Part shown: positions 1 through 8,930 of the stretch, in pieces
How positions within the stretch are numbered: the stretch's first letter is position 1
How the letters are laid out: the number at the start of each line of letters is the position of its first letter
NCBI GenBank assembly: GCA_018819205.1
Contig: JAHJQE010000011.1
Span: forward strand, 1-64,000
Reading direction: 5' to 3'
From: Gammaproteobacteria bacterium
Lineage (GTDB): Bacteria > Pseudomonadota > Gammaproteobacteria > Burkholderiales > Gallionellaceae
Length of the DNA stretch: 64,000 bases
The notes under the pieces: generated by a model
The model's input: only the letters and a program-made list of their open reading frames with translations
The model's database searches: none
What the model was told of the DNA's origin: nothing
Translations under genes and position numbers: made by a program

Positions 1-11
1 ATGGTTGGAGA

Positions 12-428
12 CTATCCGGATAATTGTGCGATGAACAGATAGCGTGCGAACTTGCCCAGCAGCATGAATATTGCCGCGTGCCAGGGATTCAAGCGCAACC
101 AGCCCGCGGCCAGACATAGCGCATCGCCGATGAGTGGGGCCCATGCGAATAGCAGTGCGGGCGTGCCGTGCTTTCTTACTTTCTCTACATGCTTGAGTTG
201 CTGCGTCTGCGGAAGCAGCCAGCCCATGCCGAACGAGATCATGCCGCCAAGTGTGTTGCCTAGCGTGCCGACCAGCAGTGCAGGCCAGAACAATTCAGGG
301 TGCAGTTTCAGCACGCCGAACAGCACCGCTTCGGAACCACCCGGCAGCAGCGTGGCGGCCAGCAGGCTGGAGATGAACAGCCCCCACAGGCTGAGGTCGC
401 TGTTCAGCCAGTGGGTCAGTGCTTCCAA
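12..428 (-). CDS. YqaA/DedA-like small inner-membrane protein
   Basis: 138 aa hydrophobic protein with about four membrane segments. The motif LLPGGSEAVLFG near residue 28 and the GNTLGGMISFGMGW segment near residue 57 resemble the YqaA branch of the DedA/VTT family, whose molecular role is not settled. The start used is TTG, directly abutting the TAA of lpdA with no spacer, so it is probably translated by coupling as the last gene of proA-lpdA-yqaA. The length matches short YqaA proteins (about 140 aa). No catalytic residues can be named. The start codon is the least certain part. Confidence 0.7.
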   Translation of the reverse strand: MEALTHWLNSDLSLWGLFISSLLAATLLPGGSEAVLFGVLKLHPELFWPALLVGTLGNTLGGMISFGMGWLLPQTQQLKHVEKVRKHGTPALLFAWAPLIGDALCLAAGWLRLNPWHAAIFMLLGKFARYLFIAQLSG

Positions 429-2189
429 TTAGTGCGACTTCTTCTTTTGCGGCAACAGGTCGGTGATGGTGCCTTCCGCCATTTCGGCCGCAAAGTTGAA
501 CGTCTCAGACAGGGTCGGGTGGGGGTGGATGGTGAGGCCGATGTCTTCCATGTCGGCACCCATCTCCAATGCCAGCACCGCCTCGGCGATCAGTTCGCCG
601 GCGTTGGTGCCGACGATGCCTGCGCCGAGGATGCGGCGGCTCTTCGGATCGAGCAGCACTTTGGTCGCGCCTTCTTCGCGCGCGATGGACAACGCACGGC
701 CGGAAGCGGCCCATGGGAATGAAGCCTTTTCGTATTCTATGCCCTGTGCCTTTGCCTCGGTCTCGGTGAGGCCCATCCATGCCACTTCGGGATCGGTATA
801 GGCCACGGAAGGGATGGTGAGCGGCTCGAAGAACGCTTTGTGCCCGGCGATGTTCTCCGCTGCGACCTTGCCCTCGTGCACCGCTTTATGCGCCAGCATC
901 GGATTGCCCACGATGTCGCCGATGGCGAAGATATGCGGCACGTTGGTGCGCATCTGCTTGTCGACCGGGATAAAGCCGCGTTCGTTGACGATCAGGCCTG
1001 CGGCTTCGGCGTTGATGAGTCGCCCATTGGGACTGCGTCCCACGGCCATTAGCACCTTGTCGTAGAACTGCGGTTCGGCGGGCGCCTGCTCGCCTTCGAA
1101 GGTGACCTTGAGACCTTTTTTCTCGGCTTCGATCTTGGTGACTTTGGTCTTCAGCATGATGGCTTCGTAGCGTTTGGCGATGCGGTTGTGCAGCGGCTTG
1201 ACCATATCCTTGTCCGCGCCGGGCATGATCTGGTCCATCAGCTCGACCACCGAGATCTTCGCGCCCAGTGCCTCGTACACGGTCGCCATCTCCAGACCGA
1301 TGATGCCGCCGCCGATGACCAGCATGCGCTTCGGCACATCCTTCAGCGCCAGCGCGCCGGTGGAGTCGATGATGCGCTCGTCCTCATACGGGAAGCCAGG
1401 GATGCGTGCCACGCTGGAACCGGCCGCGACGATGGCGTTGTCGAAGGTGACGATCTTTTCGCCTTCTTCGGTCTGTACGGCGATGGAATTGGGTGAAGTG
1501 AATTTGGCGAGGCCGCGTACCACTTGCACCTTGCGTTGTTTGGCGAGGCCGGCGAGACCGCCAGTCAGTTTGCCGATCACGCTCTCCTTCCAGCTGCGGA
1601 TCTGGTCGATGTCGATCTTCGGCTTGCCGAAAGTCACACCGTGGTGGCTGACTTCCTCAGCTTCGTTGATCACCTTGGCGACATGCAGCAGTGCCTTGGA
1701 TGGGATGCAGCCCACGTTCAGGCAGACACCGCCGAGTGTAGCGTGCTTTTCGATCAGCACCACCTGCTTGCCGAGGTCGGCAGCGCGGAACGCCGCGGTG
1801 TATCCGCCAGGGCCTGCGCCGAGCACGACGACTTCGGCGTGGATATCGCCCTTGGTGACCGTCGCGGCAGGTGTCGGTGCAACCTGAGGTGCAGCAGCAG
1901 GGGCCGCGGCTTGAGGAGCCGGGGCTGCTTTGCTCGGTGCCGGCGCGGCGGCGCTGCTTTCCAGCAGCAGGATCACGGAACCTTCGCTGACCTTGTCGCC
2001 GACCTTGATCTTCATTTCTTTCACTACGCCGGCGGAGGGCGAGGGCACATCCATGGTGGCCTTGTCGGTCTCCAGGGTGATCAATGCCTGCTCAGCTTCG
2101 ACAGTGTCGCCCGCTTTGACGGCGATCTCGATGACGGCCACACCTTTGAAGCCGCCGATGTCTGGAACCTTGATTTCGATAGTGCTCAT
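429..2189 (-). CDS. lpdA: Dihydrolipoyl dehydrogenase with N-terminal lipoyl domain (E3)
   Basis: 586 aa flavoprotein that reoxidises dihydrolipoamide with NAD+ in the pyruvate or 2-oxoglutarate dehydrogenase complexes. Residues 1-80 form a lipoyl domain with the lipoylated lysine in ETDKATMD (K43), followed by an Ala/Pro-rich linker (about 82-112) and the FAD/NAD disulfide reductase core. The redox pair is visible in [12 protein letters not shown], and the C-terminal catalytic His-Glu signature in HPHPTLSE. A fused lipoyl domain is typical of betaproteobacterial E3 that works with pyruvate dehydrogenase. aceE and aceF are not adjacent here; instead proA lies upstream with a 17-nt gap. ATG start preceded by AAAGAGAA. 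Confidence 0.96.
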   Translation of the reverse strand: MSTIEIKVPDIGGFKGVAVIEIAVKAGDTVEAEQALITLETDKATMDVPSPSAGVVKEMKIKVGDKVSEGSVILLLESSAAAPAPSKAAPAPQAAAPAAAPQVAPTPAATVTKGDIHAEVVVLGAGPGGYTAAFRAADLGKQVVLIEKHATLGGVCLNVGCIPSKALLHVAKVINEAEEVSHHGVTFGKPKIDIDQIRSWKESVIGKLTGGLAGLAKQRKVQVVRGLAKFTSPNSIAVQTEEGEKIVTFDNAIVAAGSSVARIPGFPYEDERIIDSTGALALKDVPKRMLVIGGGIIGLEMATVYEALGAKISVVELMDQIMPGADKDMVKPLHNRIAKRYEAIMLKTKVTKIEAEKKGLKVTFEGEQAPAEPQFYDKVLMAVGRSPNGRLINAEAAGLIVNERGFIPVDKQMRTNVPHIFAIGDIVGNPMLAHKAVHEGKVAAENIAGHKAFFEPLTIPSVAYTDPEVAWMGLTETEAKAQGIEYEKASFPWAASGRALSIAREEGATKVLLDPKSRRILGAGIVGTNAGELIAEAVLALEMGADMEDIGLTIHPHPTLSETFNFAAEMAEGTITDLLPQKKKSH

Positions 2190-2206
2190 GTTTGTTCTCT
2201 TTCTTG

Positions 2207-3466
2207 TCAGATGCGGATTTGCCCGTTGCCGAGCACGATGTATTTCTGCGAAGTAAGGCCTTCAAGTCCGACCGGGCCACGTGCGTGGATCTTGTCGGTG
2301 GAGATGCCGATCTCCGCGCCGAGGCCATATTCGAAACCATCGGCGAAGCGTGTGGAGGCGTTCACCATCACGCTAGCCGAATCCACCTCGCGCAGGAAGC
2401 GCATCGCCTTGCTGTAGTTCTCGGTGACGATGCTATCGGTATGCTGCGAGCTGTAGGTGTTGATGTGGGTAATGGCTTCATCCAAGTTCGCCACCACGCG
2501 CACGGAAAGGATGGGCGCGAGATATTCGGTGCGCCAGTCTTCTTCGGTGGCGACTTTCATCTGTGCGATGATCTTGCATGCGGTCTCGTCGCCGCGCAGT
2601 TCCACGCCCTTGTCTACATAGATCTTGCACAGGTCGGGCAGCACTTGCGCGGCCACGTCGGCATTCACCAGCAGTGTCTCCATCGCGTTGCACACACCGT
2701 AGCGGTGCGTCTTGGCGTTGTCGGCGATCTTGATCGCTTTGGCGAGATCGGCCTCGTCGTCGATGTACACATGGCAGATGCCGTCCAGATGCTTGATGAC
2801 GGGCACCTTGGCTTCGTCCGAGATGCGCGCGATCAGGCTCTTGCCGCCGCGCGGCACGATGACGTCCACGTAGTCCTTCATGGTGATGAGTTCGCCCACC
2901 GCAGCGCGGTCGGTGGTGCTCACGACTTGTACCGCCGTTTCCGGCAAGCCCGCTTCACGCAGTCCCTGATGCACGCAGGCGGCGATGGCCTGGTTGGAAT
3001 GGATGGCCTCGGAGCCGCCGCGCAGGATGCAGGCGTTGCCCGATTTCAGGCACAGGCCGGCCGCATCCGCCGTCACGTTCGGGCGCGATTCATAGATGAT
3101 GCCGATGACCCCTAGCGGTACGCGCATCTTGCCGACCTGGATGCCGGAAGGGCGGTATTTCATGTCGCTGATCTCACCGATCGGGTCGGGCAGCGCGGCG
3201 ATCTGGCGCAGGCCTTCGGCCATGCTGTTGATGGTCTTCTCGGTGAGGGTGAGGCGGTCGATGGAGGCGTCGTCGAGGCCGTTGCTCTTCGCGGCGGCGA
3301 CATCCTTGGCGTTCTCGGCGACCAGTTTGGCGCTATTGAGCAGAATGGCGGTCGCGATGTTCTCCAGGGCGTGATTCTTGGCGTTGGTGTCTGCCATCGC
3401 CATCGCGCGCGATGCTGCACGGGCTTGCTGCCCGACGCTCTTCATATATTGCTTGATGTCATTCAT
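2207..3466 (-). CDS. proA: Glutamate-5-semialdehyde dehydrogenase (gamma-glutamyl phosphate reductase)
   Basis: 419 aa, the usual ProA length, catalysing NADPH-dependent reduction of gamma-glutamyl phosphate in proline synthesis. The aldehyde-dehydrogenase-fold core is clear: [19 protein letters not shown] and the catalytic cysteine region [15 protein letters not shown]. The track ORF runs 15 codons further upstream, but the ATG giving [12 protein letters not shown] matches the family N-terminus and is preferred. proB is not in the window. It is the first gene of a minus-strand set with lpdA and yqaA, and is divergent from trpC across about 80 bases. Confidence 0.95.
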   Translation of the reverse strand: MNDIKQYMKSVGQQARAASRAMAMADTNAKNHALENIATAILLNSAKLVAENAKDVAAAKSNGLDDASIDRLTLTEKTINSMAEGLRQIAALPDPIGEISDMKYRPSGIQVGKMRVPLGVIGIIYESRPNVTADAAGLCLKSGNACILRGGSEAIHSNQAIAACVHQGLREAGLPETAVQVVSTTDRAAVGELITMKDYVDVIVPRGGKSLIARISDEAKVPVIKHLDGICHVYIDDEADLAKAIKIADNAKTHRYGVCNAMETLLVNADVAAQVLPDLCKIYVDKGVELRGDETACKIIAQMKVATEEDWRTEYLAPILSVRVVANLDEAITHINTYSSQHTDSIVTENYSKAMRFLREVDSASVMVNASTRFADGFEYGLGAEIGISTDKIHARGPVGLEGLTSQKYIVLGNGQIRI

Positions 3467-3516
3467 GGTGCTTGTCTGGATATCAGTGGCGCGCATTTTA
3501 GCATCGTGCATGCGTT

Positions 3517-3522
3517 AGAATG
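3517..3522 (+). promoter_or_regulatory. Probable trpC promoter -10 element
   Basis: TAGAAT followed directly by GCGCGCC, the same -10 plus GC-rich discriminator seen before rplM and rpsU in this window. No convincing -35 hexamer stands 17 bases upstream, so this is partly supported by analogy. Confidence 0.4.
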
Positions 3523-3547
3523 CGCGCCTTCTTCAAGAGAACACAGT

Positions 3548-4336
3548 ATGTCCGACATCCTCAACAAGATACTCGCGGTCAAAGCGCAGGAAGTAGCAGC
3601 CGCACTTTCGGCCAAGCCGTTGCCCGTGATACGTAGCGAAGCGCAGCATGCGCCTCCGGCTCGTGATTTCGTAGGGGCCATCCGCGGCAAGATCGCCGCC
3701 GGGCGGGCTGCAGTCATTGCCGAGATCAAGAAAGCCAGTCCCAGCAAAGGGGTGATACGCGAAGATTTTCGGCCTGCCGAGATCGCGCAGAGTTACGCGC
3801 AGCATGGGGCTGCTTGTCTGTCAGTGTTGACCGATGAGCAGTTCTTCCAAGGCAGCGCAGAATATCTGAAACAGGCCCGTGCGGCGTGTGAACTGCCCGT
3901 GCTGCGCAAGGATTTCATGATCAGCGAATATCAGGTCTATCAGGCGCGTGCAATGGAGGCGGATGCCATCCTGTTGATCGCTGCCGCTTTGTCGCTCAAG
4001 CAGATGCAGGCTTTCGAGAAGCTGGCGCAACAACTTGGCATGGCGGTGCTGGTGGAAGTGCATGACAGCAAGGAGTTGGAGATCGCCTTGCAACTGAAGA
4101 CGCCGCTGATCGGCGTCAATAACCGCAATCTGCGCACTTTCGAAGTCAGTTTGCAAACCACACTGGATCTGCTGGAGCAGATCCCTTCAGATCGAATCGT
4201 CGTCACCGAGAGCGGTATCTTCACTGCACAGGACGTCAAGCGTATGCGCGAGCATCAAGTGCATACCTTCCTGGTCGGGGAAGCGTTCATGCGCGCGGCA
4301 GAACCGGGTGCGGAACTGGCGAAGGTGTTTGCTTAA
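3548..4336 (+). CDS. trpC: Indole-3-glycerol phosphate synthase
   Basis: 262 aa TIM-barrel enzyme closing the indole ring in tryptophan synthesis. Signature segments are [17 protein letters not shown], the [13 protein letters not shown] loop and [12 protein letters not shown]. The start ATG ([12 protein letters not shown]) follows AAGAGA at good spacing; the track ORF extends further upstream into the proA promoter region and is rejected. It stands alone here, about 34 kb from trpE-trpG-trpD in the same window, whereas trpC often follows trpD in related bacteria. A hairpin with a short T-run follows the stop, consistent with a monocistronic unit. Confidence 0.96.
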   Translation: MSDILNKILAVKAQEVAAALSAKPLPVIRSEAQHAPPARDFVGAIRGKIAAGRAAVIAEIKKASPSKGVIREDFRPAEIAQSYAQHGAACLSVLTDEQFFQGSAEYLKQARAACELPVLRKDFMISEYQVYQARAMEADAILLIAAALSLKQMQAFEKLAQQLGMAVLVEVHDSKELEIALQLKTPLIGVNNRNLRTFEVSLQTTLDLLEQIPSDRIVVTESGIFTAQDVKRMREHQVHTFLVGEAFMRAAEPGAELAKVFA

Positions 4337-4356
4337 AGGAAGTTACCCCCCCACCT

Positions 4357-4380
4357 TTGTTGCAAATTGGCAACAATTTT
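4357..4380 (+). terminator. Possible Rho-independent terminator of trpC
   Basis: Perfect 7-bp inverted repeat TTGTTGC / GCAACAA with a six-base loop, followed by TTTT, 20 bases after the trpC stop. The stem is only moderately GC-rich, so it could alternatively be an operator for the porin gene. Confidence 0.45.
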
Positions 4381-4387
4381 GCGATTT

Positions 4388-4401
4388 TTGACGCAGGTCA
4401 A
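4388..4401 (+). promoter_or_regulatory. FNR/CRP-family-like binding site upstream of porin
   Basis: TTGACGCAGGTCAA is a symmetric TTGAC-N4-GTCAA dyad, extended to TTTGAC-N4-GTCAAA. This resembles FNR/ANR/DNR consensus (TTGAT-N4-ATCAA). It lies about 200 bases upstream of the porin ATG, far for a simple class II site. The remainder of 4402-4599 holds no ORF and no clear sigma-70 pair that I can defend. Confidence 0.4.
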
Positions 4402-4599
4402 ATTGCACCCTCATTAGTTGTGGAGAATCGCCTCGAGCTTGCAGTCTGAGCTTGATGGCAAGAATGCTGTATGACGGGCTTGTTGCGGATTTGTGACTTG
4501 TAAGCCTTTTGTAAGGTGTCAAGAGTACGTTTCGCGGCCAGACGAGGCAGTCTTGTGATCGTCTTTATGGCAATCTACTTATAACTAGAGGAGTTTCAC

Positions 4600-5652
4600 A
4601 TGCAAAAGAAAATCATCGCACTGGCTGTTGCTGCCGCTTTCTCTGCTCCGGCTTTCGCTGACGTTACCGCTAACGGCATCGTTGACGCAGCCATCATCAG
4701 CGCCTCAGGCTCCGGTCAGAAGAGCGACATGATCGCTTATTCCGGTGGACTGTCCACTTCTCGCTTGAGCGTGACTGCCACTGAAGGCTTGGACAATGGC
4801 TGGACTGCTATCGGCCTTGTCGAATACGGTATTGACACCCAGGACAATGGCTCTACTTTGACCGCACGCAAGAAGATGCTGGCTGTTGCCGGTGATTTCG
4901 GTACTGTTGCGACCGGCTACCTGCAAACCACTGGTTATGATCTGGCTGTGAAGTTCGATCCGACTGCTGGTTCTGCTGTTTCTCCGTTGCAAAACGTGAC
5001 CAAGGGCGCCGTCTTCCTGATGGGCACCTCGGCTGAAGGAGCTCGCGGCGAGCGCGCAGTTGCTTACATCTCGCCCAAGTTCAATGATCTGGTTTTCGCT
5101 GTGAACTACTCCACTTCGTTGGTAAGCGCTGTTGGTGGTAATAATCTGGGTAACCTGACTCAGACTGCTGACAACAAACACACAGCATTCCTGGCTTCTG
5201 CAAACTATGAGAAAGGTCCGCTGGCGGTTGGTGGCGCATATGCGACTTTGACTGCTGCAGGTTCTGAGGCTGCAAAGGAATACATGTTCGGTGCTTCTTA
5301 TGACTTGGGCACGGCCAAAGTGATGGGTACATACCAGTCTCGCGCATTGACCGGCGGTGCAACTGACAAGGCATACAGCTTCAGTGCTGTAGCTCCGGTA
5401 GGTGCTGGTGCAGTGGTAGCGAGCTATGCAGCCAACAAGATGCAGGCCGCCGCCTCAAGCGCAACCAGCATCACTCTGGGCTATCTGCAGAACTTGTCCA
5501 AAACAGTGACCGGTTATGCTGCATATTCCAGCGTTAGCCAAGACGCAAACACGAATGTATTCAGTGTGGCAGCAGGTGCATTGAGTGCAGCCAGCCTGAA
5601 TAACGGAGGCAGCTCCAGCCTGATCGCTGTCGGTCTGCGCAAGAAGTTCTAA
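4600..5652 (+). CDS. Gram-negative porin (outer-membrane beta-barrel)
   Basis: 350 aa with a clean Sec signal peptide ending AFSAPAFA (cleavage near residue 20) and a mature part that starts [12 protein letters not shown]. Alternating hydrophobic strands, Gly/Ser-rich turns and the C-terminal ...[10 protein letters not shown] with terminal Phe are the hallmarks of betaproteobacterial general porins (Porin_4 type). It would form a trimeric diffusion pore in the outer membrane. Strong ribosome site AGAGGAG before the ATG. Monocistronic: trpC hairpin upstream and a strong terminator downstream. Pore selectivity cannot be read from the sequence. Confidence 0.9.
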   Translation: MQKKIIALAVAAAFSAPAFADVTANGIVDAAIISASGSGQKSDMIAYSGGLSTSRLSVTATEGLDNGWTAIGLVEYGIDTQDNGSTLTARKKMLAVAGDFGTVATGYLQTTGYDLAVKFDPTAGSAVSPLQNVTKGAVFLMGTSAEGARGERAVAYISPKFNDLVFAVNYSTSLVSAVGGNNLGNLTQTADNKHTAFLASANYEKGPLAVGGAYATLTAAGSEAAKEYMFGASYDLGTAKVMGTYQSRALTGGATDKAYSFSAVAPVGAGAVVASYAANKMQAAASSATSITLGYLQNLSKTVTGYAAYSSVSQDANTNVFSVAAGALSAASLNNGGSSSLIAVGLRKKF

Positions 5653-5681
5653 TCAGTCCTTACCCGCTGATTTGGATAGAG

Positions 5682-5710
5682 AACGGGCATCTTCGGATGC
5701 CCGTTTTTTT
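5682..5710 (+). terminator. Rho-independent terminator of porin gene
   Basis: 10-bp perfect stem AACGGGCATC / GATGCCCGTT capped by a TTCG tetraloop and followed by an uninterrupted T-run. Confidence 0.92.
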
Positions 5711-5717
5711 ATTGAGG

Positions 5718-5743
5718 CATTCCCGCGAGGTCTGGAATCCAGT
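5718..5743 (+). repeat. Degenerate single arm of the MITE-like repeat
   Basis: CATTCCCGCGAGGTCTGGAATCCAGT is close to the arm sequence (CATTCCGGCGAAGG...GGAATCCAGT) of the two complete repeats at 6409 and 30946. Only one arm is present, between the porin terminator and coq7. Confidence 0.4.
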
Positions 5744-5779
5744 AACCTTGCGGTCATAATTTTGAAGCTTGGAGGAAAT

Positions 5780-6406
5780 ATGGTGAATCTGGATACCTTG
5801 ATCGTCGAATTCGACAAAGGCTTGCGTACGCTGTTCGCCAAAGCGCCGACTGCGCGCCCCTATCCTGATGCGGATATTCCTGATGCTCAGATGAGCGAGG
5901 CGGAAAAGAAGCATGCCGCGGCGCTGATGCGCATCAACCATACCGGCGAGATCTGCGCGCAAGCCTTGTATCAGGGGCAGGCGCTGACAGCGCGCGATCC
6001 AGTGGTGCAGGAGAAACTCAACCATGCCGCATGGGAGGAGACCGAGCATTTGGCTTGGACCTCGCATCGCGTGCATGAACTCGGGGGGCGTCTGAGCCTG
6101 CTTAATCCGTTGTGGTACACCGGCTCGCTGGCGATCGGCGCTATCGCCGGGGCGCTAGGTGATAAATGGAATCTTGGATTTCTGGCGGAGACGGAACGTC
6201 AGGTCGGTGCGCACTTGCAAAGCCATCTGGACGGGTTGCCGCCGCAGGATGCCAAGAGCCGTGCTGTGGCGCAGCAGATGTATGTGGATGAGGTGGGGCA
6301 CTCCGACATGGCTGTGGCGCTGGGCGCGGCCGAATTGCCGTTGTCGGTGAAGCTGGCGATGCGCGGCATGTCCAAGGTGATGACCAAGACGGTGTATTGG
6401 GTTTAG
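5780..6406 (+). CDS. coq7: Coq7 demethoxyubiquinone hydroxylase
   Basis: 208 aa di-iron monooxygenase for the late ring hydroxylation in ubiquinone synthesis. The di-iron ligands are visible in two helical repeats: [11 protein letters not shown] with WEETEHLAW, and the C-terminal DEVGHSDMA. The start ATG follows GGAGGAAAT; the longer track ORF begins inside the porin terminator and is rejected. Presence of coq7 implies an aerobic ubiquinone-using respiratory chain. Monocistronic by context; the repeat downstream separates it from convergent osmC. Confidence 0.94.
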   Translation: MVNLDTLIVEFDKGLRTLFAKAPTARPYPDADIPDAQMSEAEKKHAAALMRINHTGEICAQALYQGQALTARDPVVQEKLNHAAWEETEHLAWTSHRVHELGGRLSLLNPLWYTGSLAIGAIAGALGDKWNLGFLAETERQVGAHLQSHLDGLPPQDAKSRAVAQQMYVDEVGHSDMAVALGAAELPLSVKLAMRGMSKVMTKTVYWV

Positions 6407-6408
6407 CG

Positions 6409-6519
6409 GTCATACCGGCGCAGGCCGGTATCCAGTAAAAAAACACACCTCGCAAAGCGAGGGCAAAAGCAAAAGGTTGTTTGACAAACCCACTGGATTC
6501 CGGCCTTCGCCGGAATGAC
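6409..6519. repeat. MITE-like palindromic repeat, copy 1
   Basis: 111-bp element with 28-bp imperfect terminal inverted repeats: left GTCATACCGGCGCAGG...GTATCCAGT and right ACTGGATTCCGGCCTTCG...GGAATGAC. Each arm is itself a small GGCCGG-type hairpin. The centre (about 55 bp) is AT-richer and non-coding. It sits between convergent coq7 and osmC, where the hairpins could help end transcription from both sides. The same architecture recurs at 30946-31053. Confidence 0.8.
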
Positions 6520-6526
6520 GACAGCT

Positions 6527-6943
6527 CTAGCCTTCGACAATCTCGAAATCGTGTGTGATGTCTGCAGTCTTGCCCAGCATGATGGAGGCCGAGCAGTATT
6601 TGTCTGCTGACAGCTTGATCGCACGTTCCACCTGTTCCTGCTTTAATCCTTTGCCCGTCACGATGAAATGCATGTGGATCTGGGTGAATACCTTGGGATC
6701 GGTCTCGGCGCGTTCTGACTGGATGTCCACCACGCAGTCGGTGATGGGCTGACGTGCTTTCTTGAGGATGTGCACCACATCATAGGCGGTGCAGGCACCT
6801 GTGCCGATCAGCAGCATTTCCATCGGGCGCGGTCCCAGATTGCGTCCACCGCCAGCCGGCGGGCCGTCCATCAACACCGCATGTCCGCTCTCCGTCTCAC
6901 CCAGAAATGAAACTTCTTCCACCCATTTGATACGTGCTTTCAT
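6527..6943 (-). CDS. OsmC-family peroxiredoxin-like protein
   Basis: 138 aa OsmC/YhfA-type protein, a family of cysteine-based organic hydroperoxide reductases. Both conserved cysteines are seen, in GTGACTAYDVV (about residue 51) and DKYCSASIM (about 117), so the thiol peroxidase chemistry is plausible; the true substrate is unknown. A strong GAGGTGATCAC ribosome site precedes the ATG. It follows ydcF by 25 bases on the same strand and probably shares its transcript. Confidence 0.88.
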   Translation of the reverse strand: MKARIKWVEEVSFLGETESGHAVLMDGPPAGGGRNLGPRPMEMLLIGTGACTAYDVVHILKKARQPITDCVVDIQSERAETDPKVFTQIHMHFIVTGKGLKQEQVERAIKLSADKYCSASIMLGKTADITHDFEIVEG

Positions 6944-6968
6944 GTGATCACCTCGTAAGTTGGTTGCG

Positions 6969-7709
6969 TCAGGATTTTATCTGATACCAGAGCATGCCGA
7001 CGACTTCATGCATGAAGCGGTAACTTTCCAGTAACGCAGCCGCGTTGGGGATGAAGGTCAGCAGATCGGTCTGATAGCGGGTGGTGAAAGCCGTGGCAGC
7101 TGGTATGACGGTGAAGCCGGCTCGCTCGAAGGCTTGTATGGCGCGCGGCATATGCCAGGCGTGGGTCACGAGATAGATGCGTGTTAGCCCTGCTTTTTCC
7201 AGCACACTGTGGCTGTGACGTGCATTTTCCTGTGTGTTGTCAGATGTGTCCTCGACCCATCTGACCGGCACATGGAATTCTTGCTCCAGAACCTGCTTCA
7301 TCAGTGGGGCTTCGGCGCCGCCACCTTGAGGGTTGCCGCCGCTGACCAGGATCGGCTTGCCTGTCTGGCGATAAAGCATGGCGGCATAGCGCACGCGTTC
7401 CAGTGTCTCCTTGCTGACGGTATTTCCGCCGTATTCCAGCGCATTGAAACGCTGGCCGCCGCTCAAGACGACGATGGCATCGGCTGCATTGTTGCTGAAG
7501 TCGACCGGGGCGCCTTCGATGCTTTGCAGCATGCTGTCAGCCACAAAAGGTGTGGACAGCAACCAAATGCCGGCAACTGAGATAGTGAGCAGGGTGCGCG
7601 CCACGCGTGGACGTTTGTGCCAAAGGTATAAACCGACAGCTGCTACGAGCAACAGGTTGAGAGGCGGCAACAGAAAGGCGCTGACGAGGTTGGTTAGGAA
7701 CCAGGACAT
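6969..7709 (-). CDS. YdcF/ElyC-family (DUF218) envelope protein
   Basis: About 246 aa from the chosen ATG (MSWFLTNLVSAF). Two N-terminal membrane helices (LLPPLNLLLVAAVGLYLW and TLLTISVAGIWLL) are followed by a DUF218 domain with AIVVLSGGQRFN, LVSGGNPQGGG, DNTQENA and VTHAWHMPRA. DUF218 proteins such as ElyC are linked to envelope and lipid-carrier homeostasis, but the reaction is not established. The 440-aa track ORF runs through the divergent hydrolase gene and its first 190 residues are a shadow. Start uncertain: another ATG lies 14 codons upstream and neither has a good ribosome site. Confidence 0.82.
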   Translation of the reverse strand: MSWFLTNLVSAFLLPPLNLLLVAAVGLYLWHKRPRVARTLLTISVAGIWLLSTPFVADSMLQSIEGAPVDFSNNAADAIVVLSGGQRFNALEYGGNTVSKETLERVRYAAMLYRQTGKPILVSGGNPQGGGAEAPLMKQVLEQEFHVPVRWVEDTSDNTQENARHSHSVLEKAGLTRIYLVTHAWHMPRAIQAFERAGFTVIPAATAFTTRYQTDLLTFIPNAAALLESYRFMHEVVGMLWYQIKS

Positions 7710-7790
7710 GGCATGGAGTGCTAAAACGGGTGGCGCATGATACGCCTGCATGGTACGTAAATACCAGCGCGCGGCAGGTACAATGCCTGC

Positions 7791-8930
7791 ATGAAAATTC
7801 CGTTGCAGGCCCGCCATCGATCTTCCGGATTGAACACCCAGTTCTCTGGAAATGGCTTGTCTTTTGGTGAATATATTCAACAGACTGAGGCGATGTTGCG
7901 AAGGGTGCATGCAGGTAAGCCGGATATCGAAAAGATCGTGGCCGGCAATGTGCCGTTTGCATTGCAGCCTTCTGGAGCTTTTCAGAAAGGAATTGGAAAG
8001 CCATACCGCCGCGGCGTGCTGCTCACCCATGGCCTGAGCGATTCGCCTTATCACATGCGCCACTTGGGTGAGTTCTTTCAGCGCAATGGATTTCGGGTGA
8101 TGGCGGTGCTGCTGCCGGGGCACGGTACTCAACCTGGCGATCTGCTCGGTGTGCGTTGGGAGGATTGGGCGGCTGCGGTCGCTTATGGCGTGCAGAGCCT
8201 GGTCGAAGAAGTGGATGATGTCTATCTGGCTGGTTTCTCGGCTGGAGCTGCATTGAGTCTGCTGCAGGCGAATGAAGACGAGCGTGTGCAAGGTGTGTTC
8301 CTGTTCTCACCGGCGCTAAAGATCGCCACCCGGGCCCGTTGGGCACATCTGCGCCGGCTCTATAGTTGGTTGTTGCCGCGAAGTGCCTGGTTGAATTTGT
8401 TGCCGGATCAGGATCCCTACAAATATGAGTCGTTTTGCATGAATGCTGTGACGCAGATGTGGCGACTGACGCTGGCTTTGCCGCAAGCTGAGTTGAGCAT
8501 CCCGGTGTTCGTGGTTGCCAGCGCAGACGATGCCACCGTGATTTCGGCTGCTGCACTTGAGTTCATCAAGAAGGTGAGGCATCCCGCGCGTAAGATGTTG
8601 TGGTATGCCGCTGACGATCCGAAACAGGAAGATGTGGAATGGGTAAAAAGTGCGCTGCCAGAAAGGCGCATCCTTTCCAGCGCGCATACCGCCGTCGTCA
8701 TACCGCCGGATGATGCGCATTACGGCGAGTCGGGCGAATACGCGAACTGTCTGCATTACTTTGCTCAGGATGGCGCGCATTATTCTGCTTGCCGGGCATC
8801 TCAAGCTGCTTGGCTGGGCGAGGTGACGCCGCAGAACCTGAAATACGGGCTGTTGCGGCGGCTCATGTACAACCCGCACTATGCAGGGATGGAAGCCGCC
8901 ATGCGCCGCTTTATCGAAAGGTTGTCATGA
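7791..8930 (+). CDS. Alpha/beta hydrolase (serine esterase/lipase-like)
   Basis: 379 aa alpha/beta-hydrolase fold protein. The oxyanion-hole segment VLLTHGLSDSPYHMRHL, the VLLPGHGT strand and the nucleophile elbow AGFSAGAAL (catalytic Ser) are visible; an Asp is available in VVASADDATV and a His in the C-terminal part. No signal peptide, so cytoplasmic. It overlaps the next gene by ATGA and opens an operon with GDPD, GlpD and an FGGY kinase, which suggests an acyl-glycerol or phospholipid-derived ester as substrate (inference). A TACAAT -10-like hexamer ends only six bases before the ATG, so the message may be nearly leaderless. Confidence 0.85.
   Translation: MKIPLQARHRSSGLNTQFSGNGLSFGEYIQQTEAMLRRVHAGKPDIEKIVAGNVPFALQPSGAFQKGIGKPYRRGVLLTHGLSDSPYHMRHLGEFFQRNGFRVMAVLLPGHGTQPGDLLGVRWEDWAAAVAYGVQSLVEEVDDVYLAGFSAGAALSLLQANEDERVQGVFLFSPALKIATRARWAHLRRLYSWLLPRSAWLNLLPDQDPYKYESFCMNAVTQMWRLTLALPQAELSIPVFVVASADDATVISAAALEFIKKVRHPARKMLWYAADDPKQEDVEWVKSALPERRILSSAHTAVVIPPDDAHYGESGEYANCLHYFAQDGAHYSACRASQAAWLGEVTPQNLKYGLLRRLMYNPHYAGMEAAMRRFIERLS

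Noticed and set aside
4580-4585. TATAAC as the porin -10 element
   Set aside because: It ends only two bases before the AGAGGAG ribosome site, which would place the transcript start inside or after that site.
7710-8291. N-terminal 190 residues of the 440-aa YdcF ORF
   Set aside because: This part lies antisense to the well-supported alpha/beta hydrolase gene, and the DUF218 family begins with the two membrane helices near MSWFLTN.
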